Shown: piece after piece, positions 24,787 to 35,899 of the stretch
Layout: every line of letters begins with the position of its first letter
Numbering within the stretch: the stretch's first letter is position 1
NCBI GenBank assembly: GCA_002105175.1
Contig: MCGE01000014.1
Span: 806,001 to 870,000 of the forward strand
Direction: 5' to 3'
Source: Absidia repens
Lineage: Eukaryota; Mucoromycota; Mucoromycetes; Mucorales; Cunninghamellaceae
DNA length: 64,000 nucleotides
Position numbers and translations under genes: made by a program
Notes under the pieces: generated by a model
What the model was told of the DNA's origin: nothing
Seen by the model: the letters and a program-made list of their open reading frames with translations, nothing else
The model's database searches: none

Positions 24787-25854
24787 TCAAGCGGCTGACC
24801 ATTTTCTTTTGGAAGGATGAGGAGGCAGAGGATCCATAAATTCATTCAATTCCGTGGGCGGAGGAGTGGGTAGCTGATGAATCACAGCGCTATGCTCCGA
24901 TGCATAATATCCATTATTGGTGTGAACCCGTCTTTTTTTCAAAAGACCTGCTGGTTGATGATGATCAGTATGCATAACAGATCGTTGATTTTCTTGGCTG
25001 ACTAAAGGCAAAGGAGGACGAATAGTCGTAGTAGTGGCGGTGACCGTACCTTTGGTTGGGATACCATTGTTGTTGTTTCCAGAATAAACATAAGATGGTC
25101 GGGGAATACTGGTTTTGTTGCTTTCACAGTGATGCTCCACCAATGCCGTCCATTGTTCATATGATTCTTTCGAGATATAGAGTTGATAATCCAACAAACC
25201 TAAAAAGAGTCGTTCCGTGTAGTTGATTTGAGCTACTGGCAAACCGCTTGCACGAGCCCAGACATTGTTTTTCGGGGTAACGTCGTTTTGGAATTTGCAT
25301 GCAAGGAGGAGGGCAACAAGAAACATACGTCGACCACATACCAAGTAGCGTCGATCTTCAAGTGAGCTGGTACTAATGCTTTTCTGCAATCTTGGCTTGA
25401 TGCGGAAGAGATAAAAGATGGCAATGAGAAGTGTCGAATGACGAGTACGTGAGAGTCGCAGAATCGTTTTGACGAAGGTTCCAGTATCCACTGTACGTTT
25501 GTCAGAAGAAAGTCGGTGAGGTACTGTTGACGAAGGCCAGATACTATCGATGGTGCGCACTGTCATGTCTAAAAAAAAGAGAAGTGAGTCGTTTTTTTTA
25601 TTTTTAGTAATGTTTGCGATTATATTTGACTTACCGACAAGTGAGCGTACATAAGCAGATTCATGCGTATGTTTGTCATGAATGTCATTTAACGATTGTT
25701 GTTCAGTCGGAGTGTCAGGTGTCATTGTCGTCGCAGTCGAGGAAGATGACAAAGAGGGAGAACTGGTGAAAGTAGAAGACAGAGGGGTCATAGCAGCAGT
25801 TTTAGCTGGCATAAAAGTGACAGCAATATCGTTAAATCGGTGAGCAGTGGTCAT
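24787..25854 (-). CDS. Pcl/Pho80-type cyclin
   Basis: Regulatory subunit for a Pho85-type CDK, by family. Exons 25854-25635 and 25568-24787 join in phase to 333 residues. A disordered Ser/Thr/Pro N terminus is followed by the cyclin-box region: ESAYVRSLVDMTVRTIDSIW, TFVKTILRLSRTRHSTLLIA, the characteristic CGRRMFLVALLLACKFQND, NNVWARASGLPVAQINYTER and LFLGLLDYQLYISKESYEQW. The tail is rich in Asn, Thr and Pro and contains LPTPPPTELNEF. Start 25854 is the first ATG in the open frame; upstream codons in frame lack ATG. Which Pcl subgroup (Pcl5/Clg1/Pcl1-2) it belongs to cannot be decided here. The candidate kinase partner is encoded 8 kb away. Confidence 0.9.
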   Translation of the reverse strand: MTTAHRFNDIAVTFMPAKTAAMTPLSSTFTSSPSLSSSSTATTMTPDTPTEQQSLNDIHDKHTHESAYVRSLVGKSNIIANITKNKKNDSLLFFLDMTVRTIDSIWPSSTVPHRLSSDKRTVDTGTFVKTILRLSRTRHSTLLIAIFYLFRIKPRLQKSISTSSLEDRRYLVCGRRMFLVALLLACKFQNDVTPKNNVWARASGLPVAQINYTERLFLGLLDYQLYISKESYEQWTALVEHHCESNKTSIPRPSYVYSGNNNNGIPTKGTVTATTTTIRPPLPLVSQENQRSVMHTDHHQPAGLLKKRRVHTNNGYYASEHSAVIHQLPTPPPTELNEFMDPLPPHPSKRKWSAA

Positions 25855-26461
25855 GATATTATTGGATGAGCGCAATGATTTTGAGAAAACGGTTAAAACA
25901 AAGAGAAAAGAAGAATGTGACCGAGTTATGAGAAGAAACAAGAAAAGGATAATGCGAGAGTTACAAAGAGATTGTAATAATAAAAACGAAGAAAGAAATA
26001 GAAAAAGGAACTATTATATATAGTGGATTTTTAAATGATCAACCGCAGTGCGATTTCTGATTGGTTTCTGATTTGTACAGCTAGTTCGGCCCTAAAAACG
26101 ACTGCGCTGCAGAAGTTCTAATTACGAGCGGCCTTTCAATTTGGATAAAGACACTGACTTTTTCCATAAAATATCATTTAGCCGACTTTTTTTTTTATGT
26201 CATAATATCACTGAGAAATAATTGACTGTACCAGTATATAACAACATTTTGACTCACCTGGGATGAATTTTCATTTTCTTGGTCGGAAAACACAAAAGGT
26301 AACTGGCAATGACAAATGTTCGAATAAAACTAAAAATACTAACCCCATTCACGGTTTATAAATATAGATCTTAGAACGAGGGGAGTTGGGAACAACGGAA
26401 ACAATGGAAAGCGACAAAGGTTACTTTTAACTAAAACGGCACTCGCAGCTGAATCGTGAAG
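25855..26461. other. Divergent upstream region
   Basis: This region separates the minus-strand cyclin from the degraded plus-strand gene. TATATATAGTGG near 26015 and TTTATAAATATAG at 26355 are possible TATA elements for minus and plus transcription respectively. No gene is seen. Confidence 0.45.
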
Positions 26462-27599
26462 ATGGAATACCCGACATTAAAGGATACGATGACACTGACT
26501 TGAAACGACTTTAACTTCGAACTTGAGGCGTTAGACCGCGCCCCCTTTATTGTTCGCCAAGAAAACTACAGGTAAGACGTATGCTTTATGATTAAACTAC
26601 CTACTAAAGATATATATTGTATAATTATTTAGGTACTTGAGATCTTATGTCCCTCCAACAAAACTGACTCTGGTTACAGATAAGTTGACCTAGGGAAAGG
26701 TAAAACACTTGGTACATAGTAGATCGTTAGTAAGTACCTGATGCGAACATTTTATTTTTTACATATCCGTATATATCAATAGGAAGTATTCTCTGTCTTA
26801 GTTTCTCGCTGATAAATATGAAAGCTTGTACTTCTGATGGATGCTGGTGTTGGATGCATGATGGAAAATTTATTTAATCCGCAGAATTATGGTAGTCCCA
26901 TGATCATGTTTAAGGGAAGGTAAGGTGGCAACGTATATATGCAAAAACGTGATTACTAATGATAGCATGATACTACTCTTTTTTTTCATATATTTCAAAT
27001 ATGCAACCTACGCCACCGAATTTTACTTCGACAGCCCCCTGCCACCCCGCAAATGGAATCTATGCGAAGTAACTGTAGAAGTTGCCATTTGCAGATCAGG
27101 TGAATGATATTACGTTATTGATGGTAAGCAGGGAAAATGATTCTCTTAATGTGCATGATTTTAGAATTAGGACGGGGACAAAAGATAGGGCATATACTTA
27201 TCAAATCATTGAAATGGAACTAGTAAATTGATTCATCTATTCATAAACATTTTATCTCGCTCTCTCTTCTTCCACCTCCCCCATTTTTTTTAACAATGTG
27301 ACAATAGTGGCATCCAAAGGGAATAGTCATTGGACCTCTTGGGAAACTACGGCAATTTTGGACAACCAAGTGTGAATAAATATGAAGGTAAATCTTTAGG
27401 TTACAACCTTTCTCAATTTTTTTTTTTATATCACCCGCATGCTAATTGATGATTTTATTGTTTGCAATTCATTATGATGGTTTAGATAGAAGATATATTC
27501 ATTCAATTAGCATTGTACGCTTATATATCAATGTATGGCAACAGGATGATGCTGCGCAAAATGGACCAACGACTCTACTCAAGAAATCAAGGATTTTAG
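26462..27599 (+). pseudogene. Degraded spliced gene of unrecognised family
   Basis: Protein-like segments occur in order: MEYPTLKD, FELEALDRAPFIVRQENYR (to 26571), YLRSYVPPTKLTLVTDKL (from 26633), LMDAGVGCMMENLFNPQNYG (to 26919), PLPPRKWNLCEVTVEVAICR (27035-27099), KGNSHWTSWETTAILDNQ (27308-27369) and IEDIFIQLALYAYISMYG (27486-27599, stop TAG). Splice sites at 26572/26632, 26920/27034, 27100/27307 and 27485 are canonical. The 5' part does not stay in one frame: TGA at 26501 and TAG at 26691 interrupt it, and the LMDAGVG segment has a frame break just upstream. An AATAAAAT signal follows at 27712. A recently disabled gene fits best; unusual splicing is an alternative. I do not recognise the family. 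Confidence 0.42.
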
Positions 27600-27828
27600 C
27601 CTAGAATAGATGATATATGGGTATTTAGATTAGATTGAGTCTCTCATATTTTTGCCATATCGTAGCTCATTTATTATATTCTATATTCCTATTTTGTTAC
27701 ATTATATGCTCAATAAAATCCTTTATTTTTTTCTTTTTTTTACTACTGTGATTGGTATAAAAGGAAAATCAAAAAGGGAAGGGTATTTTCTTTATATTTA
27801 TTAAATCAATCGCAAAGTGATGTTTTAG

Positions 27829-28260
27829 TTATTGTTTCATCTGTTTGGTGCATACATATAGTACTTTGGGTCTTGTTGTCAAAAATGGATCATCCTTTTT
27901 GCAGCTAAAAAAAAAAAAAAGGAATAGCCTAATTGTGTATACGTGTATTTGACTGGACGCAAGGGGGTGTTGGGGATGATCAAACTGGAGTGGCAAATTG
28001 AAAAATATGGGAAATGTGTCAATAAATGATAATTACGTCCTTTATTTAATCATAAATGATGATGACAATGATATGAGAGCTGGAGCAGTATAATAAAGGA
28101 GGACAAGGCGATGACCGAGACAGGTTATGAACGTGATGCTTCCAAACGCCTATTTACCCCCTGTTTTTCTGTACCTGTTTGCATGAACATAGACCCATTC
28201 TTGCAAGATGATCAGTCCATTGGGATTCAACTGGACATTTAATTTCAATCTCCGAGGCAT
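27829..28260 (-). CDS. Candidate two-exon small protein, unknown
   Basis: ATG at 28260 opens an exon (28260-28175) reading MPRRLKLNVQLNPNGLIILQ, then EWVYVHAN, ending at a GTACAG donor. After a 270-nt gap, an acceptor behind a long pyrimidine run at 27905 leads to an exon (27904-27829) reading CKKDDPFLTTRPKVLYVCTK and stopping at TAA; the phases match, for 53 residues. AATAAA on the minus strand lies near 27800. The intron is long for this window, so an internal exon may be missed. No family is recognised. Confidence 0.35.
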
Positions 28261-28779
28261 ATGATTCTTTTCCTAGCGGTAAAAGGCGATTCTAGATTTT
28301 TTATGAAATCAACGCATAAGGGTGATCTCAATTTATATTTGTTCATGAGGTATAATCATAATAAACATGCTGATACTGCTGCTGATGAATCATGGGCGAA
28401 GATAAATAGTTATGACATGATAAATGATTGCTGGCTATTTCTAAACGCCACAAATAAAAACAAATGCCACCTATTGGTATTGGTTATTTTTATTTTTGTT
28501 TTTCGACAATAACAAGATCGATTGAATAAATAAAAAAAAAATAAGGGGTAAAAAAAAAGTCAACCATGATGGACAAATCTTAAAAAAATGTATTTTATTT
28601 ATTTTCATAAAAGGTATATGGAAAAGAGATGAGTGTTGAATAGGCAAATAATAATAATAACAATAATAACAATAATAATAAACAAAACAACTACATAATA
28701 ATAATACTAATATTAAAGTATATAGAGAAAGGGAAGAGACAAAAAAAGAGTGATTGTGGTTGGAGGGGAATAAATATAA
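28261..28779. other. Intergenic, microsatellite-rich
   Basis: Between the small candidate gene and the zinc-finger gene. It holds AAT/AAC triplet runs (28648-28720) and A-runs. An 83-codon plus-strand frame (28261-28512) lacks any protein-like features and was not called. Confidence 0.5.
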
Positions 28780-30233
28780 CTAGTGTCCATGGAGCATAAG
28801 GTGAGAAGACAAAGAATGTGGGTGTTGATTTCGTTGCTGATTTCGTTGCTGATGTTGATAACGGTGTTGTAAGTGATGTTGATGATGATCCATACGTGAA
28901 GTGGCAGCTGAAGTCGAAAAAGGATCAGCTTCTATAGGAGAATGATGTCCACCATGTGGCATAACAATGTCATTGTTGTTGTTGTTTCCAATATGCACCC
29001 GAATATGACGCCTCATATTAGATTGGACACTAAACCGGCGCCCGCAATGAGGATATGGACAAATATGAGGCTTTTCCCCGGTATGACTGTATACATGTAT
29101 CCGCAAAGATGAAGGACGAGAAAATGTTTTCCGACAATGTGGACAATGATATCGATGACGTTGCGGTTGTTGTTGTTGCTGTTGCTGAAATGTTGTTCCT
29201 GAAGATGGAGCTAATGTTACGTGGGATGATTCGGGAGACGGATGTATATGGGCATAAATGTGCGTTGATGGCTTGATCATTCCATTGAATGCAGGTGTAA
29301 AAGAGGATGAGCAGGTGGGTGATAAAGAAGCCGCCGAGGATGATGATGATGATGATTCAGAGCAAGAGGGTGATGAAATTGGTATTGATGCTGATGCTGA
29401 TGATGTTGGGTTAATCATTGCTGCAGTAGGAAGATAGCCAGAGGTGGTATGAGCTCGCATTCTTCCCCCATATAAATTTTTGCCACCAGCACCAATATTT
29501 GCAGAAATTGTTGATCTCCATCCTCCGTTTTGCATGCTGCCTTGGTGGAATTGATGCTGTGAAAATGCCTGACGTCTTTGCTGTAGCGAAGGTGATGTAG
29601 ATAATAATGACGGTGTTGGTGTTCGTAAAAAAGGATGGCTCGAATTGGATGCTGAATGAGCCCGGCGGTGACGAGGTGAAGGATGATGATCATGATGATA
29701 AAGAGATGAATGATTTGATGTTAACACATAACCATCCTGTTGCTGCCAATGACGATGACGGTGATGTTGATGATAATGCTGTAAATGCTTGTTGTTGTTT
29801 CCTGGAAGTGGTGGTGACAAAGGTAAAGGCACAGAAGATGCAGATACTGATAGAGAAGACGCATGGACCATACCATTTGGAGCGCATTGGCAACTTGTAC
29901 TATTTGAACCAGGTGATAAGTAAGTAGGTGATAAACACTCGTGCCAAGCATCAAACGTGTAAGCATCACTGCTGCTGTTGTTATTGTTATTGTTGTGTTT
30001 CATCGGTAAAGAGACATGTCGATAGTTTAGTTGTTTGTCATCATGGTCTGATGGGCGACTGCATGTTGATGATAATGGCACATGTGTTGATTCTGTCAAA
30101 AAAAAAGTTATGAGCAAGCGTTTTTTTTTTTTTTTGAATTAATTATCATCCTACCTTCTTTCTCTTGACAATCTCTTGATAAATCATGAAGCATTTGTCT
30201 AATAGGAGGTAATGAGATTTTTGAGGTATCCAT
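28780..30233 (-). CDS. C2H2 zinc-finger protein, likely transcription factor
   Basis: Exons 30233-30155 and 30092-28780 join in phase to 463 residues. Exon 1 encodes MDTSKISLPPIRQMLHDLSR, a short N-terminal helix of a type seen in fungal C2H2 factors. A long low-complexity region rich in Ser, His and Asn follows. Two adjacent C2H2 fingers lie around residues 345-400: HCPHCRKTFSRPSSLRIHVY, linker HTGEKPH, and CPYPHCGRRFSVQSNMRRHI. Polar runs flank them, and the tail has Gln/His/Asn repeats (HQQRNQQRNQH). The paired fingers with a TGEKP linker indicate DNA binding in the nucleus; the target and orthologue cannot be named. Confidence 0.88.
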
Positions 30234-31135
30234 TTTTATGAAGTGTAGTCAAGTAAAAAAAAAAATTAAAGCGAAAGAAAGGGGAAATAAAGTGCGGAGT
30301 AAAAAAAGTACCTCAAATATAATCGATTTCAATCCCCGCCATAAAAAGAAATCCCCTTTTTTCAAGTAACATCAAAGATATTCTATTTGCATTGATTATC
30401 AACAACATCAACATCACTAACACCTTTTCATATATCCAACATCAAGTGACGATAGGAGATTAAACAACCTAATGGCGTGTGTGAGTTTCTACAAATAGGT
30501 GCACACTACCCCCTTTTTTCATGGATTGGCATATTTCCGTTTTATCACCCTGCTTGTAATGACGATAAACCCTATCCTTTAACACACAGAGGCATGAAAG
30601 AAAAAAGAAAAAGAAAAACAGAGCAGACCTTTATATAAAGGATGGATTTACTGGGCACAATAACAGTGCCAGTTTCTTTATTTGATTATTATATTTATTT
30701 GTTGTTGTTTGTCCTTTTTTTCTTATATCATATAACCTGTTTTTGTATCACCAAACAACAATGAGCCGTAAGTGCATCCAACTAATAAACTGTACCCTCA
30801 CGTGTCTCTGTATCCATTACTCCTACACAACTGTCATTGCCATCCCCTCCTTTCCCTTCCCTTCCCTTCCCCTCCTTTCCGTCCTTCCAGTCAACACCAC
30901 CACTACTACTACCATCATCATAATCAGTGAAGCAATCAAGTCATGTAAGCAATCAACTTTTTTTTTTTATTTTGGTTTTGGTAAAATAAAATAAAATAAA
31001 CGAATAACATATATATATATAGCTATGACATAGCTAAACTACTGTGACAATGTGTTTGATTTTCGATGCTGTTGGTAAGTGTAAAATTGGAAGAAGATCT
31101 ACGACAAATAAGAAATTATTTTAGCATGCAGATCA
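30234..31135. other. Intergenic with a possible plus-strand promoter and start exon
   Basis: TTTATATAAAGG at 30633 is a good TATA-like element. Downstream, CAAACAACAATGAGCC is followed directly by GTAAGTGCATCC (about 30754-30781), as if a very short first coding exon met a donor. No convincing downstream exon is seen before the 3' end of the PQ-loop gene. A C/T minisatellite (CCCTTCC) lies at 30845-30880. Confidence 0.4.
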
Positions 31136-32525
31136 TCATCCTTCATTCCAACGCACGATGTCAGTGGCTTTCATCAAACTTACAGTGAAATCAAAAAATA
31201 AAGTTCCACCACTTCCAAGTAACCATGGAAAGTTGATCAGCAAGTAGGTCCGATCCATTGACTTCATAAAGATAGACTAGGGGAGACAATAAAGAGGGGG
31301 TTTTGTCAGATTCGATTCCTTCCTTTTTTTTTTTTTTTTGTTTTTGTTGTAGTAACTGCTATAAAAAAAAAACTTACCACACAGTAGGTCAGGTTACCAA
31401 CAACACTAAATACAAACATAGTTAAGCTAAGTCCTTCTACGCTTTCGTTTCTAAAGTTTTGCATGATTTGGGGTATACCTAAAAAAAGATTCATCAGACT
31501 ACATACAGAGCACTTGCTTTTTTCTTCCTCCCTTCTTTCCTTCTTTTCAACTTACGACTACAGCAGTAGAGAAGAGCGCTTAACCATCCTAAAGACTGTG
31601 ACAGCAAATGCCATTGACTGAGATCCACCTTATCCTTCGTCCATGGCCAGAAAAAATATAATGCTGATCCAAGTAAAAGTACCAACCAAAGCAGTACACT
31701 GAGAATAAAGAAGAGTCGTACAATCCATCTAGTATGCTCCGACTGACTGTGGCTTAATACAGTATCAGAGCCTGAATCATTGCTCGAAGTGCGGGTCAAT
31801 AAGGGTGACGTTTCATCGTTGCTATCAACTTGCTGTCTTGGTGATAAAGGTGATGCCAAGTTTGCTGTTGCAGTTGTATCCATGGTATCAACTATAGTTT
31901 CATCATTTGTGTTTATCTTGCTTTTGTTTCTATTGTTGTTGTTATTGCTGCTGCTGCTGCTGCTGCTGCACGTCGATTGACCAAACAAGTTTCGAGTTCG
32001 AGTACCAAAGATATACCGATAATACAACACCTGACCCATCAATAAACAGTCAGCAAAGAGATAATAGAATGCCAAAAGTAACTAGATAATTATTAATTAA
32101 AAAGATAGATAAGCAAAGTGGATCATTTTGTAGATAAAGTTCACTTGTGATCTAAGTATTATCCCACACACTCACTTACCACAGTCAGCATCAAATTTTC
32201 GAGGACAGCACCGAGTAAGTTGAAGATATCACCAAAAATCCATAGCAACAAAAAAGGGATAGATACACCATCAGTGTTCTTTCTAGAATAATTTTCATAT
32301 AATTGCCTAAGGAAAAACAATCAAGATGAGTGGTGGATCAATCTTTCATCTATGCTTATTTTTTTCTTCTTTTGACATGACCAGCGTAAAAAAATAAAAT
32401 AAAATAAAAAATAAAATAAAAACTCGAAAGACCTACGGTGTAAATACAACGATCCAACAAGCAATACTAGCATAACCAAACAGTTCTGCCCACTGTTCAT
32501 GGCTATCCATTACTTGTATATCCAT
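31136..32525 (-). CDS. PQ-loop repeat transporter (Ypq/PQLC2-like)
   Basis: Seven-helix PQ-loop protein; Ypq1-3 and PQLC2 export cationic amino acids across the vacuole or lysosome membrane. Exons 32525-32437, 32306-32180, 32081-31556, 31478-31378 and 31276-31136 total 984 nt, 327 residues. The first PQ motif is VVFTPQLYENYSRKNTDGVS with FLLLWIFGDIFNLLGAVLEN; the second is IPQIMQNFRNESVEGLSLTM with FVFSVVGNLTYCV. Between them is a cytosolic Ser/Asn/Thr-rich loop including a Ser-run coded by CAG-type repeats (31950-31968). The last exon carries SMDRTYLLINFPWLLGSGGT and a final membrane segment. Substrate is inferred from family only. Confidence 0.92.
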
Positions 32526-32762
32526 CAATAAAAAGGTCGCTGTAAAGAAGAAGGAAGAATAAAAAGAGAAGGAAAAAAAAGAAAAGCAAGAATGGAAGAA
32601 AAAATGGGCGGAAATGACGGAGTTGAAAATAAAATTTCTTTATTCCAGAAATAAGAGAGAGTGTAAATGTATGTGAGTAGGAGATGAGAGGAAGGAGTGA
32701 TTACAAAATGGTAGAATATAAAATAGTAAAAATAAAGGACAAATTAAACTAAACAATAGTAC

Positions 32763-33450
32763 CTAAACCACCATTTTCTTGAACCATTGCCTCCATTTGT
32801 TTCGTTTGGCTATAGGCTGATATCCATCAATGAATCGGACTTGGGTCTTGTTGAGGGCACCACGGCGCCGTTGTCTCACATAACTAATTGCATCCTACAA
32901 TATAATATGTTGAGATATAAAAAAGTAATTAGTACTTGCTTATCTTCAATTCATCATATCTCACATAAGCTCCTCCTTTTATCCTTACCAATGGATCCAT
33001 CCCACTTTCAATGAGAGAGAGTGTGACTAGTACCTACAGTGAGAGAAAAAGAAATTGGACAATGTCCGCCTTGCATGTCAAACACCAGTAATAGAGATGC
33101 CATTATCTTTTATTTTAACTTACTGGCGCACGCCCAATACCACTAACACAATGGACCGCCATGGTATGGCCTTCTTGTCTAGCCTGTTCGGACAAGCTTA
33201 GCCAGTTTTCAATATTTTCAGGACTAGGGACATTGCCGTCAGCAAACTTGATATCATCGATCACCCGAATACCAGTCAGCCTTTCAAGTTCCGTTGCATC
33301 ATAATCCAAATGACGATTACATATACGTACGAGCTGCTTGACGTTTTCCTGTTTCAGAGGTTCGATATATTTTGAGAGTGTTTGTTCTGTAGGTGCATCC
33401 AACAAGAGAAAACGTTGTTTTGAGAGAGGAGATTCAACAACCGTTATCAT
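32763..33450 (-). CDS. PRL/PTP4A-like protein tyrosine phosphatase
   Basis: Cysteine-dependent phosphatase of the PRL type. Exons 33450-33124, 33033-32989 and 32894-32763 give 504 nt, 167 residues, the usual PRL length. RFLLLDAPTEQTLSKYIEPL is the N-terminal signature, FADGNVPSPENIENWLSL contains the general-acid-loop equivalent, and the P-loop is VHCVSGIGRAPV with catalytic Cys and Arg. Ser follows GIGR-A as in PRLs, which carry Ala at that site. SYVRQRRRGALNKTQVRFID matches the PRL C-terminal helix. Animal PRLs end in a CAAX prenylation box; this protein ends RQWFKKMVV, basic but without a CAAX, so membrane anchoring would have to differ. Confidence 0.92.
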
Positions 33451-33753
33451 TTATTGACAAAGCAAAAAGTGTAAACAAAGGTAAATAAAAACTAAATCAG
33501 TAGTCCCAAAGAGAGTGTGTTGAGGAGATACAATCAAATAGAATCACAGAAAAGAGGAAGAAGAATGTTGGGTATCAATAAGGGGAAGAAGAGGAACAAT
33601 AATAAAAGACGAAGAAAAAATAAAATAAAATAGAAATAAGGAGCAAGGATGGGTCGTACATTAAAAAAAAACCAAAAAGAGAATGGGGGATTGGGTGCCC
33701 GTAACTGCATGATTGCCACTAGAAAAAACAAACCAGACACAAAAACACAATGA

Positions 33754-35140
33754 TCATCGCAAGCCCTTATATTTGATTGGATGTATCTTGAGTTCACCAT
33801 CAGTTTCGCTTGTTTCTTGCAAATAAGGTCTACATGTAAAAATAAGGTTGTAAGTCTATCAATGTTCATCATACGAATAACAATCAACAAAAACTTACAG
33901 TGGTAGTGAATACACTTTAATTTGCCTGATATGTACATCTTTTCCATTCATATAAGTGCTGAGGATTGCAATTTGTAATTGGAATACGCGCAACGGTTCC
34001 CTATATAAAGACAAAAATTAAATGTGAATAAATACAACAAAAGAGTATCAGTTATGTATTCCATACTTCAAAAGAGACGAAATATCCACATTTTGCCATC
34101 GAACTGTTTCTTCACAAGTAATATTGGCAATTTCCTAATAGCAACCACCATGAATAAAAGTGTATCATATAGATCAGAGAAAAATAAAACAGTATTTCTT
34201 ATCTTTTGCTTACATGGAGGTCCCGGTAAGTAGTGCCACCCCGTACCGAGATTTCTTTCGGTGAGTAGCTTTCATCTTGATAAAAATCGTAAAAGATCGA
34301 TATTTGCTAAATAGTGATAATGGATAAATACATCGTTAGCCCATCAGCACTTTTCTTCATGTTTCTTAACGTACCTTGATAAAAGTTGCTTGCCGGAAGT
34401 ATATATCAACAGTATGAGGTGATCTCGGGTTCTGACAGTCAGATCTAATCAACAAAAGATGAGTATAACAAAATCTATAAATCAGCCTTCTTATATCTTA
34501 CTTACTGCCAATACGTCAAAGGATTGTTGTCCCGCATCTTTTCGACACCCCAATCAGGTCGGTAAGTCGAGACTGCCCATATCGCTTCATGTTCTGCAAT
34601 TTCGCGCCCGCCTTGGTCCTTTTGGTCAATATCAGGATGAGTTGAATGGTAGATATCTAACGCATTGGTTTCCTTTTCATTGTCATCCATCGACCGATCA
34701 CCATTGTCACCGCTATCCATTTCCATATGTTCACCACTGTTGTGTTCCAAATGTTCGCCATAAGGGTCGTCGCCGTCGTCATTGCCGTCGTTACCAATGT
34801 CATCAGTGTCCAAGTCCAATTCCTCTTCCTCCACTTCTTGACTATGATGATCAAGCAGATAATCCCCAGCATCAACATCGGAATACCAGTGTGTTCTTGG
34901 ATGACTAGGATCAATATGTCTTGATGCTATACTCGTATCCATGCTGTTATTGATTGTGAGCAAATGAGGGTTGTCGCTGCTGTTGTTATGGTCGTCACTT
35001 GCAAAAAGCTGAGAATAACTTTCCGCAATTATGTTCATCGGGGAGTCTGTATCTGTATTTCCATCGTGTTCTGGTGATTGATCGAAATTGGCTGTATCAA
35101 CGTCATGTTCGTCTTCATAGTGCCGGTAAGCATCCGGCAT
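33754..35140 (-). CDS. APC10: Anaphase-promoting complex subunit 10 (APC10/Doc1)
   Basis: Substrate-recognition and processivity subunit of the APC/C ubiquitin ligase. Exons 35140-34506, 34444-34375, 34306-34214, 34134-34067, 34000-33899 and 33829-33754 total 1044 nt, 347 residues. The DOC domain begins near residue 190: EHEAIWAVSTYRPDWGVEKM, RDNNPLTYWQSDCQNPRSPH, QISIFYDFYQDESYSPKEIS, VRGGTTYRDLHEI, LRVFQLQIAILSTYMNGKDV and HIRQIKVYSLP. The C terminus ends in KGLR; APC10 usually ends with Ile-Arg, which binds TPR subunits, so Leu-Arg may serve. The 190-residue Asp/Glu/His-rich N-terminal extension is unusual, since human and yeast proteins start close to the DOC domain or have different extensions. 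Confidence 0.95.
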
Positions 35141-35899
35141 GGTAAAACGAAAAGAAAAACGTGCTTCGAGAAAAAAACATCAATCTCAGGTTTCCAACGC
35201 TTTTTAATCCACGCAACGCTTAAACGTAAATTTAATTTTGCGCGTAAATCAGCTGAAATTGAAAAATGGATGGATGAATGAAAGGATTGATGGATGAAAT
35301 AAAAGTGTGAGAGTGATAAAAGACAGCGTCAAGCAGTCCCTTTTTTAAAATTCAACTTGGTGCATGCAAAATTAAATTTACGCTTGAGGATCTATGTCTT
35401 GGTGGTGGAGGCGGTGGTGTCTGTGGCGTGTACATTGTGCTTTGATTATAATTATATGTTGTAAGTTGGTTATCATTTGCACCCCAGAAAACGATATTCC
35501 GTTATATCGTTATAAAGAAAGAAAAAAAAAAGAAGAAGAAAAAAATGAGCCGGTTCTACGCAGTATGTTCAGCCTACTGGAGGTTGTGTTGTTGTCAACG
35601 AGGTTGATTGATCTGGAAAGTAGAACGAGAATACAGCCATATTTCATATAAAATGACTGAGAAGTATCAACCAGTCGCTAGGCCTCGGGAAAATCATTGT
35701 AGATAAATTAGAAGGTAATACAAATTGCTATATATTAAAGAATATACGTACAATACAACCTAAATTATTTATATAGTGGAACGAGCAGATATATAGCCAT
35801 ATCAGATAGTATATTGTCTAAGACTGCCAATCAGTTCTAGGAAAGAGGGGGAGGGAGAAGTAGTCTTAGTGTGTGGATTAGAGAGAAAGTGTTTGGTAG

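Noticed and set aside
24524..24802. 92-codon minus frame of Tyr/Ile repeats
   Set aside because: It is translated TA and ATAT microsatellite sequence.
26479..26487. GTATCCTTT, a U12 GT-AG donor match, on the minus strand
   Set aside because: There is no minus-strand gene here, and no branch site plus coding junction could be found; likely chance.
34459..34908. 149-codon plus-strand frame rich in His and Pro
   Set aside because: It is antisense to the acidic N-terminal coding exon of APC10, whose Asp/His codons create the open frame.
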